Shown here piece by piece: positions 52,306 through 61,249 of a stretch of DNA of 64,000 bases; position 1 is the stretch's first letter, and each line of letters starts with the position of its first letter. The DNA lies in assembly GCF_001305595.1 (NCBI RefSeq), contig NZ_CP012404.1:124001-188000 (forward strand), written 5' to 3'. This stretch comes from Azospirillum thiophilum. GTDB lineage: Bacteria; Pseudomonadota; Alphaproteobacteria; Azospirillales; Azospirillaceae. The translations under genes were made by a program, and so were the position numbers. Under the pieces are notes generated by a model that worked only from the letters and a program-made list of their open reading frames with translations, did not search any database and was not told the origin of the DNA.

Positions 52306-53175
52306 ATGCGGAAACCCGTGCGCAAGGTGGTGTTCCCGGTCGCCGGTCTCGGCACGCGCTTCCTGCCGGCCACCAAGGCCATCCCGAAAGAGATGCTGCC
52401 CCTGGTCGACCGCCCCCTGCTGCAGCACGCCGTCGAAGAGGCGCGCGCCGCCGGCATCGAGGATTTCGTCTTCGTCACCGGCCGTTCCAAGCGCGCCATC
52501 GAGGACCATTTCGACGCCGACACCGAACTGAACCGCACGCTCGAGGAGCGCGGCAAGCTGGACGCGCTGGAGGAGGTCCGCCACAGCGAGATCGCGCCCG
52601 GCCGCTGCTTCTACACCCGCCAGCAGGTGCCGCTCGGCCTCGGCCACGCGGTGTGGTGCGCCCGCGCCCTGATCGGCAACGACCCGTTCGCCATCGTGCT
52701 GCCCGACGACTATGTCCAGGGCAAGACCCCCTGCCTGAAGCAGATGGTCGAGGCCTATGAGGAGGTCGGCGGCAACATCGTCGCGGTGGTGGACGTGCCG
52801 CGCGAGCGCACCAGCAGCTACGGCATCCTCGACGTCGAGAAGGACGACGGCCGCCTGGCCACCGTGCGCGGCCTCGTGGAGAAGCCGAAGCCGGAAGAGG
52901 CGCCGTCGACCCTGTCGATCATCGGCCGCTACATCCTGCAGCCGGAAATCTTCGACCATCTGGAAAAGCAGCAGCGCGGCGCCGGCAACGAAATCCAGCT
53001 GACCGACGCGATGGCCAACCTGATCGGCACGCAGCCGTTCCACGGCCTGCGCTTCGAAGGCACCCGCTACGACTGCGGCGACAAGGTCGGCTTCATCGAG
53101 GCGACGCTCGCCCACGCGCTGAACCGGCCGGACATGGCCGACAAGGTGCGCGAGATGCTGCGGAAATATTGCTGA
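52306..53175 (+). CDS. galU: UTP-glucose-1-phosphate uridylyltransferase
   Basis: A 289-residue enzyme that makes UDP-glucose from UTP and glucose 1-phosphate. The nucleotide-binding motif is VFPVAGLGTRFLPATKAIPKEMLP (residues 9-32). VVDVPRERTSSYGILD, GLVEKPKPEEAPS, IGRYILQP and FEGTRYDCGDKVGFIEA are all conserved. The length fits the family (about 300). It is followed by ugd and a phosphomannomutase/phosphoglucomutase gene, so together they make the precursors for exopolysaccharide, lipopolysaccharide and beta-glucan. Confidence 0.96.
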   Translation: MRKPVRKVVFPVAGLGTRFLPATKAIPKEMLPLVDRPLLQHAVEEARAAGIEDFVFVTGRSKRAIEDHFDADTELNRTLEERGKLDALEEVRHSEIAPGRCFYTRQQVPLGLGHAVWCARALIGNDPFAIVLPDDYVQGKTPCLKQMVEAYEEVGGNIVAVVDVPRERTSSYGILDVEKDDGRLATVRGLVEKPKPEEAPSTLSIIGRYILQPEIFDHLEKQQRGAGNEIQLTDAMANLIGTQPFHGLRFEGTRYDCGDKVGFIEATLAHALNRPDMADKVREMLRKYC

Positions 53176-53198
53176 CCGACGGACGGCATTGCCGATGC

Positions 53199-53240
53199 CG
53201 CGCCCGCCCCCGTCCCCTGAGCCGGACGGCGGCGGGCGCG
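53199..53240 (+). terminator. GC-rich hairpin between galU and ugd
   Basis: CGCGCCCGCC (53199-53208) pairs with GGCGGGCGCG (53231-53240), followed by TGCGTTTGGG. It is terminator-like but without a proper T-run, so it may only reduce read-through into ugd. Confidence 0.4.
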
Positions 53241-53302
53241 TGCGTTTGGGCCGGGCGAGGCCGATACGGGATTTCTGATTTCAAGGACATGAGGGGGACG
53301 CG

Positions 53303-54634
53303 ATGCGCATAGCGATGATCGGCACGGGCTATGTCGGCCTGGTCTCCGGCGCCTGCTTTTCGGAATTCGGCGTGCACGTCACCTGCGTCGACAAGGACGC
53401 CGGCAAGATCGAGCGGCTGAAGCGCGGCGAGATTCCGATCTACGAACCCGGCCTGGACGACCTCGTCGCCCGCAACGTCGCGGCCGGCCGGCTGTCCTTC
53501 ACCATGGATCTGAAGGAGGCGATGCAGGGCGTCGACGCCGTGTTCATCGCGGTGGGCACCCCGTCGCGCCGCGGCGACGGCCATGCCGACCTGTCCTATG
53601 TCTATGGTGCGGCGGAGGAGATCGCCCAGCATCTCGACCATTACACGGTGGTGGTGACCAAGTCGACGGTCCCGGTCGGCACCGGCCGCGAGGTCGAGGC
53701 GATCATCCGCCGCGTGCGGCCCGACGCCGAGTTCGACGTCGCCTCCAACCCGGAATTCCTGCGCGAAGGCTCGGCCATCGGCGACTTCATGCGGCCCGAC
53801 CGCGTCGTCATCGGCGCCACGTCCGACCGCGCGGGCGAGGTGATGCGCCGGCTCTACCGGCCGCTCTACCTGATCGAGACGCCGATCGTCATCACCTCGC
53901 TGGAGACGGCGGAGCTGACCAAATACGCCGCCAACACCTTCCTGGCCGCCAAGATCACCTTCATCAACGAGATCGCCGATCTGTGCGAGAAGGTCGGCGC
54001 CAACGTCCATGACGTGGCGCGCGGCATCGGGCTGGACGGCCGCATCGGCAAGAAGTTCCTGCACCCGGGTCCGGGCTACGGCGGCTCCTGCTTCCCCAAG
54101 GACACGCTGGCGCTGGTCCGCACCGCCCAGCAGGTCGGCAGCCCGCTGCGCATCATCGAGACGGTCGTCGACATCAACGACAAGCGCAAGAAGCAGATGG
54201 CCGAGCGCATCGTCGCCGCCTGCGGCGGGTCGGTGGACGGCAAGACGGTGGCGGTGCTGGGCGTCGCCTTCAAGCCGAACACCGACGACATGCGCGACAG
54301 CCCGTCGCTCGACATCGTCCCGGCGCTGCAGGCGGCCGGCGCCCATGTGCGCGCCTTCGACCCGGCGGCGATGCACGAGGCCGGAAAGCTGCTGCCCGGC
54401 GTGGAATGGGCCGGCGATGCATACGGCACCTTGGAGGGCGCCGACTGCGTCGCTATTCTCACCGAGTGGAACGAATTCCGCGCGCTCGATCTGAAGCGGG
54501 TGAAGGCGATGCTGAAGCGGCCGGTGATGATCGACCTGCGCAACATCTACAATCCCGACGACATGGCGAAGGCCGGCTTCATCTATACGTCCATCGGCCG
54601 GCCGACGCCGGCCGGCGGGATGGATCGCGGATAA
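53303..54634 (+). CDS. ugd: UDP-glucose 6-dehydrogenase
   Basis: A 443-residue NAD-dependent enzyme that oxidises UDP-glucose to UDP-glucuronate. The NAD motif is MIGTGYVGLVSGACFSEFG (residues 5-23). The catalytic cysteine is C263 in GYGGSCFPKDTLAL. EFLREGSAI, ELTKYAANTFLAAKITFINEIADLCE and LGVAFKPNTDDMRDSPSLDI are standard. GAGGGGG lies in front of ATG 53303. It uses the product of the galU gene upstream and is followed 52 bp later by the mutase gene. Confidence 0.96.
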   Translation: MRIAMIGTGYVGLVSGACFSEFGVHVTCVDKDAGKIERLKRGEIPIYEPGLDDLVARNVAAGRLSFTMDLKEAMQGVDAVFIAVGTPSRRGDGHADLSYVYGAAEEIAQHLDHYTVVVTKSTVPVGTGREVEAIIRRVRPDAEFDVASNPEFLREGSAIGDFMRPDRVVIGATSDRAGEVMRRLYRPLYLIETPIVITSLETAELTKYAANTFLAAKITFINEIADLCEKVGANVHDVARGIGLDGRIGKKFLHPGPGYGGSCFPKDTLALVRTAQQVGSPLRIIETVVDINDKRKKQMAERIVAACGGSVDGKTVAVLGVAFKPNTDDMRDSPSLDIVPALQAAGAHVRAFDPAAMHEAGKLLPGVEWAGDAYGTLEGADCVAILTEWNEFRALDLKRVKAMLKRPVMIDLRNIYNPDDMAKAGFIYTSIGRPTPAGGMDRG

Positions 54635-54686
54635 GGTCTGCGGATAAGGTCTTAAAGACGGCGTCCAACAGAGGACTAACGAGACG

Positions 54687-56087
54687 ATGAGCGAAGCCCA
54701 TACCTTCCACCCCACGGTGCTGCGCGAGTACGACATCCGCGGCATCGTCGGCAAGACGCTGACCCCCGCCGACGCCCGCGCGGTCGGCCGTTCCTTCGGT
54801 ACCGTGGTGGTGCGCAAGGGCGGCAAGACGGTCTGCGTCGGCTATGACGGCCGTCTGTCCTCGCCGGAGCTGGAGGAGGCGCTGGTCGAGGGGCTGGTCT
54901 CCACCGGCCTGCATGTCCTGCGCATCGGGCTCGGCCCGACGCCGATGCTGTATTTCGCCACCCGCGACCGCGAGGCTGCGGCCGGCATCATGATCACCGG
55001 CTCGCACAACCCGCCGGACTACAACGGCATCAAGATGATGCTGGGCAAGGGTCCGGTCTATGGCCAGCAGATCCTCGAACTCGGCACCATGGCGGCCAAG
55101 GCCGACTGGGCGACGGGCGAGGGCTCGTCGGAGAAGATCGACGTCCAGGACGAATATGTCGCCCGCCTGCTGAAGGACTATGACGGCACGCGCGACCTGA
55201 AGATCGCCTGGGACTCCGGCAACGGCGCGTCGGGCGAGATCCTGCGCCGCCTGACCGCCAAGCTGCCGGGCACCCATGTCCTGCTGTTCGACGACATCGA
55301 CGGTAACTTCCCCAACCATCACCCGGACCCGACGGTCGAGGCCAACCTCGTCGACCTGAAGAAGGCGGTGGCGGAGCATGGCTGCGACATCGGCATCGGC
55401 TTCGACGGCGACGGCGACCGCATCGGCGCCATCGACCACAAGGGCCGGGTGGTGTGGGGCGACCAGCTGGTCGCGCTCTATGCCGCCGACGTGCTGAAGA
55501 GCCATCCGGGCGCCACCATCATCGCCGACGTCAAGGCCAGCCAGGCCCTGTTCGACGAGATCGCCAAGCATGGCGGCGTGCCGCTGATGTGGAAGACCGG
55601 CCACTCGCTGCTGAAGGCCAAGATGGCGGAGACCGGGTCGCCGCTGGCCGGCGAGATGTCGGGACACATCTTCTTCGCCGACAAGTGGTACGGCTTCGAC
55701 GACGCGCTCTATTGCGGCGTGCGGCTGGCCGGGCTGGTCAGCAAGCTGGGCACCACGCTGGCGGACCTGCGCGACGGCCTGCCCGACATGGTCAACACGC
55801 CGGAGACCCGCTTCCAGATCGACGAGGAACGCAAGTTCGCCGTGGTCGAGGAGGTCAAGGGCCGGGTCATGGCGTCGGGCGCCAAGGTCAACGACATCGA
55901 CGGCGTCCGCGTGACGACCGACGACGGCTGGTGGCTGCTGCGTGCGTCCAACACCCAGGACGTGCTGGTGGCGCGCGCCGAGTCCTACAGCCAGGACGGG
56001 CTGGAGCGGCTGAAGGGCGCGCTGATCGAGCAGCTGGTGGCCTCTGGGCTGGCGGCGCCGTCGTTCGAGGGCGGCGGGTCGCACTGA
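54687..56087 (+). CDS. exoC: Phosphomannomutase/phosphoglucomutase
   Basis: A 466-residue alpha-D-phosphohexomutase. The N-terminal REYDIRGIVGKTLTPADARAVGRSFG is followed by the phosphoserine loop TGSHNPPDYNGIK (Ser106), the metal loop FDGDGDRIGAID, the sugar loop GEMSGHIFF, and the C-terminal phosphate loop RASNTQDVLVARAES. The dual specificity (mannose- and glucose-phosphate) is usual for this AlgC/PgmG-like group. The symbol exoC follows the A. brasilense gene for phosphomannomutase in exopolysaccharide synthesis; orthology is assumed, not proven. AGAGGA precedes the start. It closes the galU-ugd cluster, and a palindromic repeat follows. Confidence 0.93.
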   Translation: MSEAHTFHPTVLREYDIRGIVGKTLTPADARAVGRSFGTVVVRKGGKTVCVGYDGRLSSPELEEALVEGLVSTGLHVLRIGLGPTPMLYFATRDREAAAGIMITGSHNPPDYNGIKMMLGKGPVYGQQILELGTMAAKADWATGEGSSEKIDVQDEYVARLLKDYDGTRDLKIAWDSGNGASGEILRRLTAKLPGTHVLLFDDIDGNFPNHHPDPTVEANLVDLKKAVAEHGCDIGIGFDGDGDRIGAIDHKGRVVWGDQLVALYAADVLKSHPGATIIADVKASQALFDEIAKHGGVPLMWKTGHSLLKAKMAETGSPLAGEMSGHIFFADKWYGFDDALYCGVRLAGLVSKLGTTLADLRDGLPDMVNTPETRFQIDEERKFAVVEEVKGRVMASGAKVNDIDGVRVTTDDGWWLLRASNTQDVLVARAESYSQDGLERLKGALIEQLVASGLAAPSFEGGGSH

Positions 56088-56120
56088 GGTTTGGGGGGTG
56101 TTCAGGCTTCGGCTGGCGAA

Positions 56121-56223
56121 TGCCCCCTCCCTAACCCTCCCCCGCTCACGCGGGAGAGGGGACTGCCGCCGCTTAGCATAAGGCACCCTCTCCCGCGAAG
56201 CGGGGGAGGGTCGGTGAGGGGGC
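56121..56223. repeat. Dispersed palindromic element between exoC and the ABC operon
   Basis: TGCCCCCTCCCTAACCCT (from 56121) is mirrored by AGGGTCGGTGAGGGGGCA (to 56223). Internally CCCCCGCTCACGCGGGAGAGG and CCCTCTCCCGCGAAGCGGGGG form two more hairpins. It fills the convergent gap and resembles the element after fpr. Confidence 0.85.
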
Positions 56224-56234
56224 AGAACGCCCCC

Positions 56235-57362
56235 TCACCTGAAATTCGCCAGATGCCGCCGGAACCGAGCCAGGCTCCAGGCGAAGAACAGCGCGCCGAT
56301 CCCCGCCGTCGCCGCAAACCGCGGCCACACCACGTCGAAGCCGGCGCCGCGGAACAGGATCGCCTGGGCAAAGGCCACGAAATGGGTCGAGGGTGACAGC
56401 TGCATCGCCATCTGCAGCCATTCCGGCTCGCTTTCCAGCGGGGTGAAGCCGCCGGACAGCATGTTCATCGGCAGCACGATCAGGATGAACAGCAGCCCCA
56501 GCTGCGGCATCGAGCGCGCCACCGTGCCGAGGAAGATGCCGAGCGCCGTCGCGAAGAACAGGTAGAGAGCCGTTCCCGCCAGGAACAGCGGCACCGATCC
56601 GGCCAGCGGCACCGACAAGAGGCCGCGCAGCACGGCATAGAGGGCCACCAGCGTCATCACCAGGATCACCGCGCCGTTCGCCAGCACCTTGGCGGTCATG
56701 ATCTCGGACGGGCGGACCGGCATCACCAGCAGATGCTCCAGCGTGCCATGCTCGCGCTCGCGGATCAGGGCGGCGCCGGCCAGCAGCACGGCCAGCATGG
56801 TGACGTTGCTGACCACCGACATGGTGCCGGTGAACCATTTGGTGTCGAGCGCCTCGTTGTAGGCGACGCGGAGCTGGAGCGACACCGGGGCGGCGGTCCC
56901 GTCGGCCTCGCGGCGGACGAAGCGGCCGACCTCATCGTCGACGATGCCCTGGATGGTGCCGGCGCCGATGCCGGCCTGCATCATCGCGGTGGCGTCGATC
57001 AGCAGCTGGATCGTCGGGCTGCGCCCGGCCAGAACGTCGGCCTGGAAATCCGGCGGGATGTCGAGGACGAAGGTGTAGCGGGCCGAATCCATCGCCGGAT
57101 CGACCTCGGCATGGCCGATCATCGCCGGGGTCTGGAATTCCGGTTTGTGGAAGCTGGAGGCCAGCCGCTGCGACAGGGTCGAGCGGTCCTCGTCCACGAT
57201 GGCGATGGCGGCGTTGTGCAACTCGTGCGAGATGCCGGTCGCTTGGCTGTAGACGGAAAAGGTGAAGGAATAGACGACGAAACCCAGCATGAAGACGTCG
57301 CGCAGCAGGCTGATCCACTCCTTGCGCGCGAGCGTCAGGCTGTTGCGGAGGAAGCGGACCAT
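56235..57362 (-). CDS. ABC-2 type permease (YhhJ-like)
   Basis: A 375-residue membrane protein of the ABC-2 family. One N-terminal helix (about 24-44) is followed by a large extracytoplasmic domain (about 45-175, YTFVLDIPPDFQADVLAGRSPTIQLLIDATAMMQAGIG) and five C-terminal helices with LIREREHGTLEHLLVMPVRPSEIMTAKVLANG. In E. coli the gene order yhiI-rbbA-yhhJ is the same. It begins 3 bp after the stop of the rbbA-like gene, so it is the last gene of the operon. The substrate is unknown. Confidence 0.88.
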   Translation of the reverse strand: MVRFLRNSLTLARKEWISLLRDVFMLGFVVYSFTFSVYSQATGISHELHNAAIAIVDEDRSTLSQRLASSFHKPEFQTPAMIGHAEVDPAMDSARYTFVLDIPPDFQADVLAGRSPTIQLLIDATAMMQAGIGAGTIQGIVDDEVGRFVRREADGTAAPVSLQLRVAYNEALDTKWFTGTMSVVSNVTMLAVLLAGAALIREREHGTLEHLLVMPVRPSEIMTAKVLANGAVILVMTLVALYAVLRGLLSVPLAGSVPLFLAGTALYLFFATALGIFLGTVARSMPQLGLLFILIVLPMNMLSGGFTPLESEPEWLQMAMQLSPSTHFVAFAQAILFRGAGFDVVWPRFAATAGIGALFFAWSLARFRRHLANFR

Positions 57363-57365
57363 GGC

Positions 57366-60110
57366 TCAGCGCTCCTGTTTCGGCAGGAAGGCGACGCCGA
57401 GCGCCAGGAACACGGGGATGAAGGCGGCGGTCGCCAGGATGAAGGGGAGAAGCTCCGGGAAGGCCAGACCCTTGGTGAAGGCGCCGACGGAGACCTTCAG
57501 GAAATGGGTGGTGGGAAACAGCGTGCCGAACAGCCACGCCCCGCCCTCCAGCGTCGCCACCGGTTGCAGCATGCCGGAGAATTGCGTGGCCGGCAGCATG
57601 GTGACGATGGCGGTGCCGAACACCGCGGCGGTCTGGGTCGCGGTGAAGACCGAGATCAGCAGGCCGAGCGCCGTGGTCGCCACCACATAGACCAGCCCGC
57701 CCAGCAGAAGCCCGAACAGGCTGCCCTTCACCGGCACGCCGAACAGGGTGACGGCCATGGCGACCATCAGCAGCAGGTTGAAGGCGGCCAGCCCGATATA
57801 GGGCAGCTGCTTGCCCAGCAGGAATTCCAGCCGCGTCACCGGGGTGACGTAGAGGTTGGTGATGGATCCCAGCTCCTTCTCCCGCACCACGCCGAGCGCG
57901 GCGAGGATGGCGGGGATGAAGACCAGCAGCAGGCCGATGGTGCTGGGCACCATGGCGTCCAGGCTGCGGAAGGCCTGGTTGTAGCGGTAGCGCATCTCCA
58001 GGGTGGCCGGCGAGGCGGGCAGGGCGACACCGGATGCTGTGGCGGCATCCTGGATGAAGCGCTGGTGGATGCCGGAGACGTAGCCCTGGATGGTCTCGGC
58101 CCGGAAGGGCATGGCGCCGTCGATGCGCACCGCCAGCTCCGGCACCCGGCCGCGGCGCAGGTCGCGGCCGAAGCCTTCGGGGATCTCGATGGTCAGCGAG
58201 GCGTCGCCCCGTTGCAGGCGGAGCGCCAGATCGCGGGCGTCCACGGCCGGCGCGGTGGCGCGGAAACTGCGCGAGCCGTCGAACTGCTCGACATAGGCGC
58301 GGCTTTCCGGCGTGCGGTCGTGGTCCAGCACGGCGAAGGTCAGGTTCTCGACATCCATCGTGATGCCGAAGCCGAAGACCAGCATCAGCAGCACGGTGCC
58401 GAGCAGGGCCACGGTGAGCCGGACCGGATCGCGCCGCAGCTCCAGCGTCTCGCGCCATGCATAGGCCAGCAGCCGGCGGGTGGAGAGAGGGGGAGCCCCC
58501 CTCACCCTCCCCACTTCGTGGGGCCCCTCCCTCTCCCGGGGCGGGAGAGGGGGACTCTCCCCGCTTTGGGATTGAGCATCCCCCTCCGCTTGCCGCATGA
58601 AGCCGATGAAGGCGTCGTCCAGCGTTTCGGCATGCTGCAGGCGGCGCAGCTCGTCGGGCGGGCCGGCGGCGATGACGCGGCCGGCGTTCATGAAGGCGAC
58701 GCGGTCGCAGCGCGCCGCCTCGTTCATGAAGTGGGTGGAGACGAAGATCGTCACCCCCTGGTCGCGCGAGAGCGCGATCAGGTCGCGCCAGAACTGGTCG
58801 CGCGCCACCGGATCGACGCCGGAGGTCGGCTCGTCGAGGATCAGCAGCTCCGGTTCGTGCAGGATGGCGACCGCCAGCGACAGCCGCTGCCGCACCCCCA
58901 GCGGCAGCCGGTCGGCCACCGCGTCGATGTAGGGGGACAGGCCGAAGCGCTCCACCAGCGCGGCCAGCCGGGGTGCCGCATCGTCCAGGCCGAACAGCCG
59001 GGCGTGCAGATCCATGTTCTGCCGCACCGTCAGCTCGCCATAGAGCGAGAAGGATTGCGCCATGTAGCCGACGCGGCGGCGGCCCTCCAGGTCGCCGGCA
59101 TCGACCGGCTTGCCGAACAGCAGCGCCTCGCCGGAGCTGGCGGGCAGCAGGCCGGTCAGCATCTTCATGGTGGTGGTCTTGCCGCAGCCGTTGGATCCCA
59201 GGAAGCCGAAGATCTCGCCGCGGCCGATGCGGAAATCGACGTCCGACACCGCGGTGAAATCGCCGAAACGGCGGGTCAGGCCGCGCGCCTCGATGGCCGG
59301 CTCGGCGCCGTCGGCCTCCGCCGGGCGGGGCGGCACCACCAGGCGCCCATGGCCGCGCCCGGCATCGCCGGGCAGCAGGGCGACGAAGGCCTCCTCCAGA
59401 TCGGCGGCGCCGGTCCGCGCCTTCACCGCCGCCGGCGTGTCGTAGGCCAGCAGGCGGCCGGCATTCATCATCAGCACCCGCTCGAACCGCTCCGCCTCGT
59501 CCATGTAGGAGGTGGCGACCAGCAGCGTCATGCCGGGCCGGCCGGCGCGGATGCGGGCGATCAGCTCCCAGAACTGGCGGCGGGAGAGCGGGTCGACGCC
59601 GGTCGTCGGCTCGTCGAGGATCAGCAGGTCGGGGTCGTGCAGCAGGGCGCAGCACAGGCCGAGCTTCTGTTTCATGCCGCCCGACAGCTTGCCGGCCGGC
59701 CGGTCGGGGAAGGGGGCCAGCCCGGTCGATTCCAGAAGGTCGGCGATGCGGCTCCGGCGTTCGGCGGCGTCGAGGCCGAACAGGCGGCCGAAGAATTGCA
59801 GGTTCTCCGCGACGCTGAGGTCGGCATAGAGGTTGCGGCCCAGCCCCTGCGGCATGTAGGCGATGCGCGGCTGGAGCGCCGCCCGCCCGCGCCGGTCGGC
59901 AAGGTCGGTGCCGAGCACGCGGATGGTGCCGTGCTGGATCTTCTTGGCGGTGGCGATCAGGCCGAGCAGGGTCGATTTGCCGACGCCGTCCGGGCCGATG
60001 ATCGCGACGCCGGCACCGGCGGGGATGTCGAGCGCGATCTCCTCCAGCGCCACCGTCCCGCCATAGCGGTGCCGCACGCCCGACAGCGAGACGGCGGGGG
60101 TGGGAGTCAT
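57366..60110 (-). CDS. rbbA: RbbA-like ABC fusion: two ATPase domains and one ABC-2 permease
   Basis: A 914-residue protein. The first ATPase (1-240) has Walker A GPDGVGKST (39-47) and LSGGMKQKLGLCCALLHDPDLLILDEPTTGVDP. The second (about 270-500) has GSNGCGKTT and LAVAILHEPELLILDEPTSGVDP, but its signature reads LPLGVRQRL, not LSGGQ. After a linker, the ABC-2 permease part starts near 545 (LLAYAWRETLELRRDP) with an extracytoplasmic domain and about five more helices. The linker (about 512-540, GESPPLPPREREGPHEVGR) is translated from a dispersed palindromic element. E. coli RbbA associates with ribosomes, but the C-terminal half suggests export. It overlaps the hlyD-like gene by ATGA. Confidence 0.9.
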   Translation of the reverse strand: MTPTPAVSLSGVRHRYGGTVALEEIALDIPAGAGVAIIGPDGVGKSTLLGLIATAKKIQHGTIRVLGTDLADRRGRAALQPRIAYMPQGLGRNLYADLSVAENLQFFGRLFGLDAAERRSRIADLLESTGLAPFPDRPAGKLSGGMKQKLGLCCALLHDPDLLILDEPTTGVDPLSRRQFWELIARIRAGRPGMTLLVATSYMDEAERFERVLMMNAGRLLAYDTPAAVKARTGAADLEEAFVALLPGDAGRGHGRLVVPPRPAEADGAEPAIEARGLTRRFGDFTAVSDVDFRIGRGEIFGFLGSNGCGKTTTMKMLTGLLPASSGEALLFGKPVDAGDLEGRRRVGYMAQSFSLYGELTVRQNMDLHARLFGLDDAAPRLAALVERFGLSPYIDAVADRLPLGVRQRLSLAVAILHEPELLILDEPTSGVDPVARDQFWRDLIALSRDQGVTIFVSTHFMNEAARCDRVAFMNAGRVIAAGPPDELRRLQHAETLDDAFIGFMRQAEGDAQSQSGESPPLPPREREGPHEVGRVRGAPPLSTRRLLAYAWRETLELRRDPVRLTVALLGTVLLMLVFGFGITMDVENLTFAVLDHDRTPESRAYVEQFDGSRSFRATAPAVDARDLALRLQRGDASLTIEIPEGFGRDLRRGRVPELAVRIDGAMPFRAETIQGYVSGIHQRFIQDAATASGVALPASPATLEMRYRYNQAFRSLDAMVPSTIGLLLVFIPAILAALGVVREKELGSITNLYVTPVTRLEFLLGKQLPYIGLAAFNLLLMVAMAVTLFGVPVKGSLFGLLLGGLVYVVATTALGLLISVFTATQTAAVFGTAIVTMLPATQFSGMLQPVATLEGGAWLFGTLFPTTHFLKVSVGAFTKGLAFPELLPFILATAAFIPVFLALGVAFLPKQER
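58488..58563. repeat. Dispersed palindromic element inside the rbbA-like coding sequence
   Basis: The segment contains CCCTCACCCTCCCCACTTCGTGGGG and CCCCTCCCTCTCCCGGGGCGGGAGAGGGG, the same family as the intergenic elements at 62.9 and 63.0 kb. It lies in frame in the linker between the second ATPase and the permease domain and adds a proline-, glutamate- and arginine-rich loop of about 25-28 residues. Confidence 0.85.
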
Positions 60111-61249
60111 GATCTTTCGCCCGCGGGGGTGTTCCGGGGGGTGCGTGGGGTGGATTGGGGGGTGGGGAGGGGCTTATTCTCGGCGAAGTCATGCTGTGCC
60201 TCCCCCTCACCCCGACCCTCTCCCCGGGGGGGAGAGGGAGATATCGGCGGGGGAGAGGGAGACTCTCCGCGGGTCAGCGTCGATTCCAGCCAGTCGGGCC
60301 AGACCGCCTTGTCGTCCAGCTTCACATAGGCCATGCCGGTCAGGCCGGTCTTCACCCGCTCGATGTAGCGGGTGACCAGCGCTTCCGGGACGCGGGCCTT
60401 GACGCGGAACATCATGCGGTCGCGCTCGGACTTGGTCTCCACCTGCTTGGGCGTGAACTGGGCGCGCGGGGCGACGAAGGTGATGGCGGCTGGGATCGCG
60501 GTGCCGGGAACGGCGTCCAGCAGGATGCGGGCCTCCGCCCCCAGCGCGAGATTTCCCGCCGTGTCGGTCGGCAGGAAGAAGGTCATGTAAACGTTGGACA
60601 AATCGAGCAGCGTCGCCGCCTTGCCGCCGGCCGCCAGCACCTCACCCGGTTCGGACAGGCGGTAGAGCACGCGCGACTTGCGCGGCGCCTTCAGCACGCC
60701 GTCGGCGACCAGATCGGCCAGCCGGTCGACATCGCCGGCCGCGGCGGTTATGGCCTCGTCGGCGCTGGCGAGGTGGCTCTTGGCGGCATCCAGCGCGGCG
60801 TCGGCGGTGCGGCGGCTGTTGCGGGCCTGATCGACCCGCTGTTCGGCGACATGGCCCTTGCCGAACAGGATCAGCGCCCGTTCCATCTCCTTGGCGGCGA
60901 AGTCGGCCTCGCTGGCGCGCTGGGCGACCAGCGCCACCGATTCCTCGCGCGTGCGGCGGGACTGGCGCAACTGCGCCTCGGCGGAGCGCAACTGCGCTTC
61001 CAGGTCGCGGGTGTCGAGCGTGGCGATGACGGCGCCGGCCTCCACCAGATCGCCTTCCTCGACCGGGATGGTCAGGACGCGGGCGGCGTATTTGGTGGCG
61101 ACGTCGATCTCGTTCGCCTCGATCCGGCCATTGCCGGAGGCGAAGCCGGCGGGCAGCCGGTTGCCCTGCATCGCCCGCCAGCCATAGGCGGCCCCGGCGC
61201 CGAGCAGCGCCAGCAGGACCACCGCGATCAGAACGCGCTTGAAGGTCAT
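60107..61249 (-). CDS. HlyD-family membrane fusion protein (YhiI-like)
   Basis: A 380-residue periplasmic adaptor. An N-terminal anchor (residues 5-22, VLIAVVLLALLGAGAAYGW) precedes the first lipoyl half (RIEANEIDVATKYAARVLTIPVEEGDLVEAGAVIATLD). A coiled coil (about 85-185), the second lipoyl half and a beta-barrel (MTFFLPTDTAGNLALGAEARI) follow. The normal domain ends near residue 325 (YVKLDDKAVWPDWLE). The last 50 residues are a Pro-rich tail, of which about 330-350 is translated from a palindromic element. It overlaps the MBL gene upstream (ATGA) and the rbbA-like gene downstream (ATGA), so translation is coupled through the set. Confidence 0.9.
   Translation of the reverse strand: MTFKRVLIAVVLLALLGAGAAYGWRAMQGNRLPAGFASGNGRIEANEIDVATKYAARVLTIPVEEGDLVEAGAVIATLDTRDLEAQLRSAEAQLRQSRRTREESVALVAQRASEADFAAKEMERALILFGKGHVAEQRVDQARNSRRTADAALDAAKSHLASADEAITAAAGDVDRLADLVADGVLKAPRKSRVLYRLSEPGEVLAAGGKAATLLDLSNVYMTFFLPTDTAGNLALGAEARILLDAVPGTAIPAAITFVAPRAQFTPKQVETKSERDRMMFRVKARVPEALVTRYIERVKTGLTGMAYVKLDDKAVWPDWLESTLTRGESPSPPPISPSPPRGEGRGEGEAQHDFAENKPLPTPQSTPRTPRNTPAGERS
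60200..60268. repeat. Dispersed palindromic element inside the hlyD-like coding sequence
   Basis: TCCCCCTCACCCCGACCCTC and CCGGGGGGGAGAGGGAG (60201-60240) make a hairpin, and a second GGGGGAGAGGGAGACTCTCC follows. It is in frame near the 3' end and encodes about 20 Ser/Pro/Arg/Glu/Gly-rich residues (ISPSPPRGEGRGEGE) after the conserved domain. Confidence 0.8.

Noticed and set aside
56221..56235. Intrinsic terminator with T-run at the exoC/ABC convergent point
   Set aside because: The palindromic element is a strong structure but lacks a T-run, so I list it as a repeat only.
56733..60329. A 1198-residue plus-strand open frame opposite the ABC operon
   Set aside because: It is the shadow of the rbbA-like and permease genes, whose motifs are unmistakable.
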